A stretch of DNA of 64,000 bases from the NCBI GenBank assembly GCA_036172665.1, contig JAYKNF010000046.1, forward strand, positions 77,001-141,000, read 5' to 3'. This DNA is from Prosopocoilus inquinatus. Taxonomy: Eukaryota > Arthropoda > Insecta > Coleoptera > Lucanidae. Position 1 is the first letter of the stretch; each line of letters starts with the position of its first letter. Positions 1 through 13,250 of this stretch are shown piece by piece. Made by a program: the position numbers and the translations under genes. A model generated the notes under the pieces. It was given only the letters and a program-made list of their open reading frames with translations. It was not told the origin of the DNA and did no database searches.

Positions 1-298
1 CCTTACTCATCTATCATGTTATTTTACGTTTGGATGGACTCCAGTAACTCTGATGTGAGATACAAAGTCTTTGGACGCAGCAGAAGCTGGAAATAGTTTT
101 GAACGAAACAACACGTATTAGCGTTGTTCCTGTGATGTATCTAATCGATCCTTACTCATCTATCATGTTATTTGGCGTTTCGATGGACTCCAGTAACTTT
201 GATGTGAGATACGAAGTTCTCGGACGCAGCTGAAGCAAGAATTAGTTTTAAACGAAACAACACGCATTAGCGTTGTTCCTGTGATGTATCTAATCGAT

Positions 299-447
299 CC
301 TTACTCATCTATCATGTTATTTGGCGTTTCGGTGGACTCTAGTTACTCTGATGTGAGATACAAAGTTCTCGGACGCAGCAGAAGCTGGAAATAGTTTTAA
401 ATGAAACAACACGCATTAGCGTTGTTCCTGTGATGTATCTAATCGAT
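299..447 (+). repeat. Reference satellite unit, exactly 149 bp
   Basis: This is one representative full-length unit, phased to start at CCTTACTCAT; the next unit starts at 448. My consensus has 28 C and 31 G (59 of 149, 39.6% GC). It has nine CpG against 5.8 expected from base composition. Because 149 is not a multiple of three (49 codons plus two bases), a reading frame shifts at every unit boundary and soon meets a stop. This explains the lack of long open frames in the window. The ATCGAT at the unit end and the TTTAAA near position 98-103 recur in most units. Confidence 0.95.
405..426 (+). other. Imperfect dyad (hairpin) conserved in each unit
   Basis: In the reference unit AACAA (405-409) and CGC (412-414) pair with GCG (419-421) and TTGTT (422-426). 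This leaves a 2-nt CA bulge and an ATTA loop: eight base pairs with one bulge. It corresponds to unit positions 107-128. The commonest variant in the stem is CGC to CGT, which in RNA would become a U-G wobble. A rarer variant, GCG to GCA, breaks one pair. The segment is among the better conserved parts of the unit across both arms. Whether it is a protein-binding dyad, an RNA hairpin in satellite transcripts, or chance cannot be decided from sequence alone. Confidence 0.5.
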
Positions 448-1136
448 CCTTACTGATCTATTATGTTATTTGACGTTTCTATGGACTCTAGTAACTCTGA
501 TGTGAGATACGAAGTTTTTGGACGCAGCAGGAGCTGGAAATAGTTTTAAACGAAACAACACATATTAGCGTTATTCCTGTGATGTATCTAATCGATCCTT
601 ACTCTTCTATCATGTTATTTTACGTTTGGATGGACTCCGGTAACTCTGATGTGAGATACAAAGTTTTCGGACGCAGCAGAAGCTGGAAATTGTTTTAAAC
701 GAAACAACACGCATTAGCGTTGCTCCTGTGATGTATCTAATCGATCCTTACTCATCTATCATGTTATTTTACGTTTGGATGGACTCCAGTAACTCTGATG
801 TGAGATACAAAGTTTTCGGACGCAGCAGAAGCTGGAAATAGTTTTAAACGAAACAACACGCATTATCGTTGTTCCTGTGATGTATCTAATCGATCCTTAC
901 TCATCTATCATGTTATTTGGCGTTTCGATGGACTCCAGTAACTTTGATATGAGATACGAATTTCTTGGACGCAGCTGAAGCTAGAAATAGTTTTAAACGG
1001 AACAACACGCATTAGCGTTGTTCCTGTGATGTATCTAATCGATCCTTACTCATCTATCATGTTATTTGGCGTTTCGATGGACTCTAGTTACTCTGATGTG
1101 AGATTCGACGTTTTCGGACGCAGCAGCAACTGGAAA

Positions 1137-3670
1137 TAGTTTTAAACGAAACAACACGTATTAGCGTTGTTCCTGTGATGTATCTAATCTATCCTTACTC
1201 ATCTATCATGTTAGTTTACGTTTGGATGGACTCCGGAAACTCTGATGTGAGATACGAAGTTCTCGGACGCAGCAGAAGCTGGAAATAGTTTTAAATGAAA
1301 CAACACGCATTAGCGTTGTTCCTGTGATGTATCTAATCGATCCTTACTCATCTATCATGATTTCTGACGTCTCGATGGACTCTAGTATTTCTGATGTGAG
1401 ATACGACGTTTTTGGACGCAGCAGGAGCTGGAAATAGTTTTAAACGAAGCAACAGGCATTAGCGTTGTTCCTGTGATGTATCTAATCGATCCTTACTCAT
1501 CTATCATGATTTCTGACGTTTCGATGGACTCTAGTAACTCTGATGTGAGATACGACGTTTTTGGACGCAGCAGGAGCTGGAAATAGTCTTAAACGAAACA
1601 ACACGTATTAGCGTTGTTCCTGCGATGTATCTAATCGATCCTTACTCATCTATCATGTTATTTGGCGTTCCGATGGACTTTAGTTACTCTGATGTGAGAT
1701 ACGAAGTTCTCGGACGCAGCTGAAACTAGAAATAGTTTTAAACGAGACAACACGCATTAGCGTTGTTCCTGTGATGTATCTAATCGATCCTTACTCATCT
1801 ATCATGTTATTTGGCGTTTCCATGGACTCCAGTTACTTTGATGTGAGATACGAAGTTCTCGGACGAAGCTGAAGCTAGAAATAGTTTTAAACGAAACAAC
1901 ACGCATTAGCGTTGTTCCTGTGATGTATCTAATCGATCCTTACTCATCAATCATGTTATTTGGCGTTTCGATGGACTCCAGTAACTCTGATGTGAGATAC
2001 GAAGTTCTCGGACGCAGCTGAAACTGGAAATAGTTTTAAACGAAGCAACACCTATTAGCGTTGCTCCTGTGATGTATCTAATCGATCCTTACTCATATAT
2101 CATGTTATTTGATGTTTGGATGGACTCCGGTAACTCTGATGTGAGATACAAAGTTTTCGGACGCAGCAGAAGCTGGAAATAGTTTTGAACGAAACAACAC
2201 GTATTAGCGTTGTTCCTGTGATTGATGTATCTAATTGATCCTTACTCATCTATCATGTTATTTTGCGTTTCGATAGACTCTAGTTACTCTGATGTGAGAT
2301 ACGAAGTTCTCGGACGCAGCAGAAGCTGGAAATAGTTTTAAATGAAAAAACACGCATTAGCATTGTTCCTGTGATGTATCTAATCGATCCTTGCTCATCT
2401 ATCATGTTATTTGACGTTTCGATGGACTCTAGTAACTCTGATGTGAGATACGAAGTTTTTGGACTCAGCAGGAGCTGGAAATAGTTTTAAACGAAACAAC
2501 ACGTATTAGCGTTGTTCCTGAGATGTATGTAATCGATCCTTACTTAGCTACTATGTTATTTGACGTTTCGATGGACTCCAGTAACTCTAATGTGAGATAC
2601 GAAATTTTCGGACGCAGCAGAAGCTGGAAATAGTTTCAAGTGAAACAACACGTATTAGCGTTGTTCCTGTGATGTATCTAATCGATCCTTACTCATCTAT
2701 CATGTTATTTTACGTTTGGATGGACTCCAGTAACTCTGATGTGAGATACAAAGTTTTTGGACGCAGCAGAAGCTGGAAATAGTTTTGAATGAAACAACAC
2801 GTATTAGCGTTGTTCCTGTAATGTATCTAATCGATCCTTACTCATCTATCATGTTACTTGACGTTTCGATGGACTCCAGTAACTCTGATGTGTGATACAA
2901 AGTTCTCGGACGCAGCAGAAGCTGGAAATAGTTTTGAAGGAAACAACACGCATTAGCGTTGTTCCTGTGATGTATCTAATCGATCCTTAGTCATCTATCA
3001 TGTTATTTGGCGTCTCGATGGACTCTAGTTACTCTGATGTGAGATACGATGTTCTCGGACGCAGCAGAAGCTGGAAATAGTTTTAAACGAAACAACACGT
3101 ATTAGCGTTGTTCCTGTGCTGTATCTAATCGATCCTTACTTATTTATCATGTTATTTGACGTTTCGATGGACTCCAGTAACTCTGATGTGAGATACGAAG
3201 TTCTCGGACGCAGCTGAAGCTAGAAATAGTTTTAAACGAAACAACACGCATTGGCGTTGCTCCTGTGCTGTATCTAATCGATCCTTACTTATCCATCATG
3301 TTATTTGACGTTTCGATGGGCTCCAGTAACTCTGATGTGAGATAAGACGTTTTCGGTCGCAGCAGAAGCTGGAAATAGTTTTAAACGAAACAACACGCAT
3401 TAGCGTTGTTCCTGTGATGTATCTAATCGATCCTTACTCATCTATCATGTTATTTGGCGTCTCGATGGACTCTAGTTACTCTGATGTGAGATACGATGTT
3501 CTCGGACGCAGCAGGAGCTGGAAATAGTTTTAAACGAAACAACACGTATTAGCGTTATTCCTGTGATGTATCTAATAGATGCTTACTCTTCTATCATGTT
3601 ATTTTACGTTTGGATGGACTCCAGTAACTCTGATGTGAGATACTAAGCTTTTGGAAGCAGCAGAAGCTGG
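1137..3670 (+). repeat. Higher-order repeat block F1, copy 1
   Basis: Positions about 1,137-3,398 match 3,823-6,084 at a constant offset of 2,686 bp (18 x 149 + 4). The extra 4 bp come from a unit with GTGATTGATG in place of GTGATG (near 2,220, and again near 4,906). In the parts aligned by eye I saw only three substitutions: at 1,821, 2,990 and 3,345. Positions 3,399-3,670 match the second copy again, but at offset 2,835, so the second copy has one more unit. Before 1,137 the two copies differ at several places, which sets the left edge. Confidence 0.85.
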
Positions 3671-3822
3671 AAATAGTTTTGAACGAAACAACACGCATTA
3701 GCGTTGTTCCTGTGATGTATCTAATCGATCCTTACTCATCTATCATGTTATTTGGCGTCTCGATGGACTCTAGTTACTCTGATGTGAGATACGATGTTCT
3801 CGGACGCAGCAGGAGCTGGAAA

Positions 3823-6505
3823 TAGTTTTAAACGAAACAACACGTATTAGCGTTGTTCCTGTGATGTATCTAATCTATCCTTACTCATCTATCATGTTAG
3901 TTTACGTTTGGATGGACTCCGGAAACTCTGATGTGAGATACGAAGTTCTCGGACGCAGCAGAAGCTGGAAATAGTTTTAAATGAAACAACACGCATTAGC
4001 GTTGTTCCTGTGATGTATCTAATCGATCCTTACTCATCTATCATGATTTCTGACGTCTCGATGGACTCTAGTATTTCTGATGTGAGATACGACGTTTTTG
4101 GACGCAGCAGGAGCTGGAAATAGTTTTAAACGAAGCAACAGGCATTAGCGTTGTTCCTGTGATGTATCTAATCGATCCTTACTCATCTATCATGATTTCT
4201 GACGTTTCGATGGACTCTAGTAACTCTGATGTGAGATACGACGTTTTTGGACGCAGCAGGAGCTGGAAATAGTCTTAAACGAAACAACACGTATTAGCGT
4301 TGTTCCTGCGATGTATCTAATCGATCCTTACTCATCTATCATGTTATTTGGCGTTCCGATGGACTTTAGTTACTCTGATGTGAGATACGAAGTTCTCGGA
4401 CGCAGCTGAAACTAGAAATAGTTTTAAACGAGACAACACGCATTAGCGTTGTTCCTGTGATGTATCTAATCGATCCTTACTCATCTATCATGTTATTTGG
4501 CGTTTCGATGGACTCCAGTTACTTTGATGTGAGATACGAAGTTCTCGGACGAAGCTGAAGCTAGAAATAGTTTTAAACGAAACAACACGCATTAGCGTTG
4601 TTCCTGTGATGTATCTAATCGATCCTTACTCATCAATCATGTTATTTGGCGTTTCGATGGACTCCAGTAACTCTGATGTGAGATACGAAGTTCTCGGACG
4701 CAGCTGAAACTGGAAATAGTTTTAAACGAAGCAACACCTATTAGCGTTGCTCCTGTGATGTATCTAATCGATCCTTACTCATATATCATGTTATTTGATG
4801 TTTGGATGGACTCCGGTAACTCTGATGTGAGATACAAAGTTTTCGGACGCAGCAGAAGCTGGAAATAGTTTTGAACGAAACAACACGTATTAGCGTTGTT
4901 CCTGTGATTGATGTATCTAATTGATCCTTACTCATCTATCATGTTATTTTGCGTTTCGATAGACTCTAGTTACTCTGATGTGAGATACGAAGTTCTCGGA
5001 CGCAGCAGAAGCTGGAAATAGTTTTAAATGAAAAAACACGCATTAGCATTGTTCCTGTGATGTATCTAATCGATCCTTGCTCATCTATCATGTTATTTGA
5101 CGTTTCGATGGACTCTAGTAACTCTGATGTGAGATACGAAGTTTTTGGACTCAGCAGGAGCTGGAAATAGTTTTAAACGAAACAACACGTATTAGCGTTG
5201 TTCCTGAGATGTATGTAATCGATCCTTACTTAGCTACTATGTTATTTGACGTTTCGATGGACTCCAGTAACTCTAATGTGAGATACGAAATTTTCGGACG
5301 CAGCAGAAGCTGGAAATAGTTTCAAGTGAAACAACACGTATTAGCGTTGTTCCTGTGATGTATCTAATCGATCCTTACTCATCTATCATGTTATTTTACG
5401 TTTGGATGGACTCCAGTAACTCTGATGTGAGATACAAAGTTTTTGGACGCAGCAGAAGCTGGAAATAGTTTTGAATGAAACAACACGTATTAGCGTTGTT
5501 CCTGTAATGTATCTAATCGATCCTTACTCATCTATCATGTTACTTGACGTTTCGATGGACTCCAGTAACTCTGATGTGTGATACAAAGTTCTCGGACGCA
5601 GCAGAAGCTGGAAATAGTTTTGAAGGAAACAACACGCATTAGCGTTGTTCCTGTGATGTATCTAATCGATCCTTACTCATCTATCATGTTATTTGGCGTC
5701 TCGATGGACTCTAGTTACTCTGATGTGAGATACGATGTTCTCGGACGCAGCAGAAGCTGGAAATAGTTTTAAACGAAACAACACGTATTAGCGTTGTTCC
5801 TGTGCTGTATCTAATCGATCCTTACTTATTTATCATGTTATTTGACGTTTCGATGGACTCCAGTAACTCTGATGTGAGATACGAAGTTCTCGGACGCAGC
5901 TGAAGCTAGAAATAGTTTTAAACGAAACAACACGCATTGGCGTTGCTCCTGTGCTGTATCTAATCGATCCTTACTTATCCATCATGTTATTTGACGTTTC
6001 GATGGGCTCCAGTAACTCTGATGTGAGATACGACGTTTTCGGTCGCAGCAGAAGCTGGAAATAGTTTTAAACGAAACAACACGTATTAGCGTTGTTCCTG
6101 TGATGTATGTAATCGATCCTTACTAATCTATCATGTTATTTGACGTTTGGATGGACTCCAGTAACTCTGATGTGAGATACAAAGTTCTCGGACGCAGCAG
6201 AAGCTGGAAATAGTTTTGAACGAAACAACACGCATTAGCGTTGTTCCTGTGATGTATCTAATCGATCCTTACTCATCTATCATGTTATTTGGCGTCTCGA
6301 TGGACTCTAGTTACTCTGATGTGAGATACGATGTTCTCGGACGCAGCAGGAGCTGGAAATAGTTTTAAACGAAACAACACGTATTAGCGTTATTCCTGTG
6401 ATGTATCTAATAGATGCTTACTCTTCTATCATGTTATTTTACGTTTGGATGGACTCCAGTAACTCTGATGTGAGATACTAAGCTTTTGGAAGCAGCAGAA
6501 GCTGG
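3823..6505 (+). repeat. Higher-order repeat block F1, copy 2
   Basis: This is the second copy of the 1,137-3,670 block. It matches at offset 2,686 as far as about 6,084, then has one additional unit (about 6,085-6,233), then matches at offset 2,835 to about 6,505, where AGCTGGCAATAG marks divergence. Shared tags include the 4-bp insertion, AAGCAACAGGCATTAG (1,447 and 4,133), TTGGCGTTGCTCC (3,251 and 5,937) and TAATAGATGCTTAC (3,573 and 6,408). The near identity indicates a recent duplication by unequal exchange or a similar process. The one-unit difference is the expected mark of misaligned exchange between tandem repeats. Confidence 0.85.
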
Positions 6506-6564
6506 CAATAGTTTTGAACGGAACAACACTTATTAGCGTTGTTCCTGTGATGTATCTAATCGAT

Positions 6565-6700
6565 CCTTACTTAGCTACTATGTTATTTGACGTTCTGATG
6601 GACTCCAGTAACTCTAATGTGAGATACGAGATTTTCGGACGCAGCAGAAGCTTGAAATAGTTTTAAACGAAACAACACGCATTAGCGTTGTTCCTGTGAT
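6565..6700 (+). repeat. Short unit with a 14-bp deletion (first of six)
   Basis: At 6,700/6,701 the sequence reads TGTGATCTTACTC where a normal unit reads TGTGATGTATCTAATCGATCCTTACTC. Fourteen bases containing the ClaI-type site are gone, and the ends share GAT/GATC, so this looks like a deletion between short direct repeats. The same junction ends at 9,070, 10,099, 13,180, 15,550 and 21,049. I did not see it in the - arm. Repetition of the same private deletion shows that these units descend from one founder and were spread by amplification inside the + arm. The unit period drops to 135 bp here. Confidence 0.9.
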
Positions 6701-9700
6701 CTTACTCATCTATCATGTTATTTTACGTTTGGATGGACTCCGGTAACTCTGATGTGAGATACAAAGTTTTCGGGCGCAGCAGAAGCTGGAAATAGTTTTG
6801 AACGAAACAACACATATTAGCGTTGTTCCTGTGATGTGTCTAATCGATCCTTACTCATCTATCATGTTATTTGGCGTTTCGATGGACTCTAGTTACTCTG
6901 ATGTGAGATACGAAGTTCTCGGACGCAGCAGAATCTGGAAATAGTTTTAAATGAAACAACACGCATTAGCGTTGTTCCTGTGATGTATCTGATAGATCCT
7001 TACTCATCTATCATGTTATTTGGCGTTTCGATGGACTCCAGTAACGTTGATGTGAGATACGAAGTTCTCGGACGCAGCTGAAGCTGGAAATAGTTTTAAA
7101 TGAAACAACACGTATTAGCGTTGTTCCTGTGATGTATCTAATCGATCCTTAATCATCTATCATGTTATTTGACGTTTCGATGGACTCCAGTAACTCTAAT
7201 GTGAGATACGAAATTTTCGGACGCAGCAGAAGCTGGAAATAGTTTTAAATGAAACAACACGCATTAGCGTTGTTCCTGTGATGTATCTAATCGATCCTTA
7301 CTCATCTATCATGTTATTTGGCGTTTCGATGGACTCCAGTTACTTTGATGTGAGATACGAAGTTCTCGGACGCAGCTGAAGCTAGAAATAGTTTTAAACA
7401 AAACAACACGCTTCAGCGTTGCTCCTGTGATGTATCTAATCGATCCTTACTCATCTATCATGTTATTTTACGTTTGGATGGACTCCAGTAACTCTGATGT
7501 GAGATACAAAGTCTTTGGACGCAGCAGAAGCTGGAAATAGTTTTGAACGAAACAACACGTATTAGCGTTGTTCCTGTGATGTGTCTAATCGATCCTTACT
7601 CATCTATCATGTTATTTGACGTTTCGATGGACTGCAGTAACTCTAATGTGATATACGAAATTTTAGGACGCAGCAGAAGCTGGAAATAGTTTTAAACGAA
7701 ACAACACGCATTAGCGTTGTTCCTGTGATGTATCTAATCGATCCTTACTCATCTATCATGTTATTTGGCGTTTCGATGGACTCTAGTTACTCTGATGTGA
7801 GATACAAAGTTCTCGGACGCAGCAGAAGCTGGAAATAGTTTTAAATGAAACAACACGCATTAGCGTTGTTCCTGTGATGTATCTAATCGATCCTTACTCA
7901 TCTATTATGTTATTTGACGTTTCTATGGACTCTAGCAACTCTGATGTGAGATACGAAGTTTTTGGACGCAGCAGGAGCTGGAAATAGTTTTAAACGAAAC
8001 AACACGTATTAGCGTTATTCCTGTGATGTATCTAATCGATCCTTACTCTTCTATCATGTTATTTTACGTTTGGATGGACTCCGGTAACTCTGATGTGAGA
8101 TACAAAGTTTTCGGACGCAGCAGAAGCTGGAAATTGTTTTAAACGAAACAACACGCATTAGCGTTGCTCCTGTGATGTATCTAATCGATCCTTACTCATC
8201 TATCATGTTATTTTACGTTTGGATGGACTCCAGTAACTCTGATGTGAGATACAAAGTTTTCGGACGCAGCAGAAGCTGGAAATAGTTTTAAACGAAACAA
8301 CACGCATTATCGTTGTTCCTGTGATGTATCTAATCGATCCTTACTCATCTATCATGTTATTTGGCGTTTCGATGGACTCCAGTAACTTTGATATGAGATA
8401 CGAATTTCTTGGACGCAGCTGAAGCTAGAAATAGTTTTAAACTGAACAACACGCATTAGCGTTGTTCCTGTGATGTATCTAATCGATCCTTACTCATCTA
8501 TCATGTTATTTGGCGTTTCGATGGACTCTAGGTACTCTGATGTGAGATACGAAGTTCTCGGACGCAGCAGAAGCTGGAAATAGTTTTAAATGAAACAACA
8601 CGCATTAGCGTTGTTCCTGTGATGTATCTAATCGATCCTTACTCATCTATCATGATTTCTGACGTTTCGATGGACTCTAGTATTTCTGATGTGAGATACG
8701 ACGTTTTTGGACGCAGCAGGAGCTGGAAATAGTTTTAAACGAAGCAACACGCATTAGCGTTGTTCCTGTGATGTATCTAATCGATCCTTACTCATCTATC
8801 ATGATTTCTGACGTTTCGATGGACTCTAGTAACTCTGATGTGAGATACGACGTTTTTGGACGCAGCAGGAGCTGGAAATAGTTTTAAACGAAACAACACG
8901 TATTAGCGTTGTTCCTGTGATGTATCTAATCGATCCTTACTCATCTATCATGTTATTTGACGTTCTGATGGACTCCAGTAACTCTAATGTGAGATACGAA
9001 ATTTTCGGACGCAGCAGAAGCTGGAAATAGTTTTAAACGAAACAACACGCATTAGCGTTGTTCCTGTGATCTTACTCATCTATCATGTTATTTGGCGTTT
9101 CGATGGACTCTAGTTACTCTGATGTGAGATACGACGTTTTTGGACGCAGCAGGAGCTGGAAATAGATTTAAACGAAACAACACGTATTAGCGTTGTTCCT
9201 GTGATGTATCTAATCTATCCTTACTCATCTATCATGTTATTTTACGTTTGGATGGACTCCGGAATCTCTGATGTGAGATACGAAGTTCTCGGACGCAGCA
9301 GAAGCTGGAAATAGTTTTAAATGAAACAACACGCATTAGCATTGCTCCTGTGATGTATCTAATCGATCCTTGCTCATCTATCATGTTATTTGACGTTTCG
9401 ATGGACTCTAGCAACTCTGATGTGAGATACGAAGTTTTTGGACGCAGCTGAAACTGGAAAAAGTTTTAAATGAAACAACACGCATTAGCATTGTTCCTGT
9501 GATGTATCTAATCGATCCTTACTCATCTATCATGTTATTTGGCGTTTCGATGGACTCTAGTTACTCTGATGTGAGATACGACGTTTTCGGACGCAGCAGC
9601 AACTGGAAATAGTTTTAAACGAAACAACACGCATTAGCGTTGTTCCTGTGATGTATCTAATCGATCCTTACTCATCTATCATGTTATTTGGCGTTTCGAT

Positions 9701-10931
9701 GGACTCTAGTTACTCTGATGTGAGATACAAAGTTCTCGGACGCAGCAGAAGCTGGAAATAGTTTTAAATGAAACAACACGCATTAGCGTTGTTCCTGTGA
9801 TGTATCTAATCGATCCTTACTAATCTATTATGTTATTTGACGTTTCTATGGACTCTAGTAACTCTGATGTGAGATACGAAGTTTTTGGACGCAGCAGGAG
9901 CTGGAAATAGTTTTAAACGAAACAACACGTATTAGCGTTATTCCTGTGATGTATCTAATCGATTCTTACTTAGCTACTATGTTATTTGACGTTCTGATGG
10001 ACTCCAGTAACTCTAATGTGAGATACGAGATTTTCGGACGCAGCAGAAGCTGGAAATAGTTTTAAACGAAACAACACGCATTAGCGTTGTTCCTGTGATC
10101 TTACTCATCTATAATGTTATTTTACGTTTGGATGGACTCCGGTAACTCTGATGTGAGATACAAAGTTTTCGGACGCAGCAGAAGCTGGAAATTGTTTTAA
10201 ACGAAACAACACGCATTAGCGTTGTTCCTGTGATGTATCTAATCGATCCTTACTCATCTATCATGTTATTTTACGTTTGGATGGACTCCAGTAACTCTGA
10301 TGTGAGATACAATGTTTTTGGACGCAGCAGAAGCTGGAAATAGTTTTGAATGAAACAACACGCATTAGCGTTGTTCCTGTGATGTATCTAATCGATCCTT
10401 ACTCCCCTATCATGTTATTTGGCGTCTCGATGGACTCTAGTTACTCTGATGTGAGATACGATGTTCTCGGACGCAGCAGAAGCTGGAAATAGTTTTAAAT
10501 GAAACAACACGCATTAGCGTTTTTCCTGTGATGTATCTAATCGATCCTTACTCATCTATCATGTTATTTGGCGTTTCGATGGACTCCAGTAACTTTGATG
10601 TGAGATACGAATTTCTTGGACGCAGCTGAAGCTAGAAATAGTTTTAAACGGAACAGCACGCATTAGCGTTGTTCCTGTGATGTATCTAATCGATCCTTAC
10701 TCATCTATCATGTTATTTGGCGTTTCGATGGACTCTAGTTACTCTGATGTGAGATACGACGCTTTCGGACGCAGCAGCAACTGTAAATAGTTTTAAACGA
10801 AACAACACGTATTAGCGTTGTTCCTGTGATGTATCTAATCTATCCTTACTCATCTATCATGTTAGTTTACGTTTGGATGGACTCCGGAAACTCTGATGTG
10901 AGATACGAAGTTCTCGGACGCAGCAGAAGCT

Positions 10932-10939
10932 TAATAAAT
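10932..10939 (+). other. 8-bp insertion TAATAAAT inside a unit
   Basis: A normal unit reads GCAGAAGCTGGAAATAG. Here it reads GCAGAAGCT, then TAATAAAT, then GGAAATAG, making a 157-bp unit. The eight bases are not part of the consensus and are the only clearly non-satellite bases I noticed in the window. It occurs once. It is too short to be a target-site duplication with an insert. It could be filler DNA from break repair or a sequencing or assembly slip. Confidence 0.8.
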
Positions 10940-11438
10940 GGAAATAGTTTTAAATGAAACAACACGCATTAGCGTTGTTCCTGTGATGTATCTAATCGAT
11001 CCTTACTCATCTATCATGATTTCTGACGTTTCGATGGACTCTAGTATTTCTGATGTGAGATACGACGTTTTTGGACGCAGCACTAGCTGGAAATAGTTTT
11101 AAACGAAACAACACGCATTAGCGTTGTTCCTGTGATGTATCTAATCGATCCTTACTCATCTATCATGATTTCTGACGTTTCGATGGACTCTAGTAACTCT
11201 GATGTGAGATACGACGTTTTTGGACGCAGCAGGAGCTGGAAATAGTTTTAAACGAAACAACACGTATTAGCGTTGTTCCTGTGATGTATCTAATCGATCC
11301 TTACTCACCTATCATGTTATTTGGCGTCTCGATGGACTCTAGTTACTCTGATGTGAGATACGATGTTCTCGGACGCAGCAGAAGCTGGAAATAGTTTTAA
11401 AAGAAACAACACGCATTAGCGTTTTTCCTGTGATGTAT

Positions 11439-11560
11439 CTAATCGATCCTTACTCATATGTGAGATACGAAATTTTCGGACGAAGCAGAAGCTGGAAATA
11501 GTTTTAAACGAAACAACACGCATTAGCGTTGTTCCTGTGATGTATCTAATCGATCCTTAC
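11439..11560 (+). repeat. Truncated unit with a 42-bp internal deletion
   Basis: After CGATCCTTACTCAT (ending 11,457) the sequence jumps directly to ATGTGAGATACGAAATTTTC. Unit positions 11-52 are missing, leaving about 107 bp. CAT/AT at the edges offers minimal microhomology. It occurs once, unlike the 14-bp deletion, so it has not been amplified. Confidence 0.85.
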
Positions 11561-13250
11561 TCATCTATCATGTTATTTGGCGTTTCGATGGACTCCAGTA
11601 ACTTTGATGTGAGATACGAAGTTCTCGGACGCAGCTGAAGCTAGAAATAGTTTTAAACGAAACAACACGCATTAGGGTTGCTCCTGTGCTGTATCTAATC
11701 GATCCTTACTTATCCATCATGTTATTTGACGTTTCGATGGGCTCCAGTAACTCTGATGTGAGATACGACGTTTTCATACGCAGCAGAAGCTGGAAATAGT
11801 TTTAAACGAAACAACACGTATTAGCGTTGTTCCTGTGATGTATGTAATCGAACCTTACTAATCTATCATGTTATTTGACGTTTGGATGGACTCCAGTAAC
11901 TCTGATGTGAGATACAAAGTTCTCGGACGCAACAGAAGCTGGAAATAGTTTTGAACGAAACAACACGCATTAGCGTTGTTCCTGTGATGTATCTAATCGA
12001 TCCTTACTCATCTATCATGATATTTGGCGTCTCGATGGACTCCAGTTACTTTGATGTGAGATACGAAGTTCTCGGACGCAGCTGAAGCTAGAAATAGTTT
12101 TAAACAAAACAACACGCATTAGCGTTGCTCCTGTGATGTATCTAATCGATCCTTACTCATCTATCATGTTATTTTACGTTTGGATGGACTCCAGTAACTC
12201 TGATGTGAGATACAAAGTCTTTGGACGCAGCAGAAGCTGGAAATAGTTTTGAACGAAACAACACGTATTAGCGTTGTTCCTGTGATGTGTCTAATCGATC
12301 CTTACTCATCTATCATGTTATTTGACGTTTCGAAGAACTGCAGTAACTCTAATGTGAGATACGAAATTTTAGGACGCAGCAGAAGCTGGAAATAGTTTTA
12401 AACGAAACAACACGCATTAGCGTTGTTCCTGTGATGTATCTAGTCGATCCTTACTCATCTATCATGTTATTTGGCGTTTCGTTGGACTCCAGTAACTTTG
12501 ATGTGAGATACGAAGTTCTCGGACGCAGCTGAAGCAAGAAATAGTTTTAAACGAAACAACACGCATTAGCGTTGTTCCTGTGATGTATCTAATCGATCCT
12601 TACTCATCTATCATGTTATTTGGCGTTTCGATGGACTCTAGTTACTCTGATGTGAGATACAAAGTTCTCGGACGCAGCAGAAACTGGAAATAGTTTTAAA
12701 TGAAACAACACGCATTAGCGTTGTTCCTGTGATGTATCTAATCGATCCTTACTCATCTATTATGTTAATTGACGTTTCTATGGACTCTAGTAACTCTGAT
12801 GTGAGATACGAAGTTCTTGGACGCAGCAGGAGCTGGAAATAGTTTTAAACGAAACAACACGTATTAGCGTTATTTCTGTGATGTATCTAATCGATCCTTA
12901 CTCTTCTATCATGTTATTTTACGTTTGGATGGACTCCAGTAACTCTGATGTGAGATACTAAGCTTTTGGAAGCAGCAGAAGCTGGAAATAGTTTTGAACG
13001 AAACAACACTTATTAGCGTTGCTCCTGTGATGTATCTAATCGATTCTTACTTAGCTACTATGTTATTTGACGTTCTGATGGACTCCAGTAACTCTAATGT
13101 GAGATACCAGATTTTCGGAGGCGGCAGAAGCTGGAAATAGTTTTAAACGAAACAAAATGCATTAGCGTTGTTCCTGTGATCTTACTCATCTATCATGTTA
13201 TTTTACGTTTGGATGGACTCCGGTAACTCTGATGTGAGATACAAAGTTTT

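Larger units (their letters stand above)
6506..13250 (+). repeat. Mixed-order stretch of the + array between the two large duplications
   Basis: This is ordinary satellite with no gene. Part of it (about 7,944-8,444) matches about 500-1,000 at offset 7,444 bp. That equals 50 x 149 + 4 + 4 - 14, i.e. fifty units with the two 4-bp insertions and the one 14-bp deletion lying between. The shared tag is GGAAATTGTTTTAAAC at 685 and 8,129, with a third occurrence near 10,190. The order of variants is otherwise shuffled compared with the blocks on either side. Two unusual units (an 8-bp insertion near 10,932 and a 42-bp deletion near 11,457) lie here and have not been copied elsewhere in the window. 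Confidence 0.75.

Noticed and set aside
5578..5766. 62-codon open frame in the + arm
   Set aside because: It is satellite read through one and a quarter units where a few stops happen to be mutated. It has no coding signature, is not conserved in neighbouring units, and a 149-bp period shifts the frame.
9232..9414. 60-codon open frame on the - strand
   Set aside because: Same cause: chance loss of stops in satellite; no start context and no recognisable protein.
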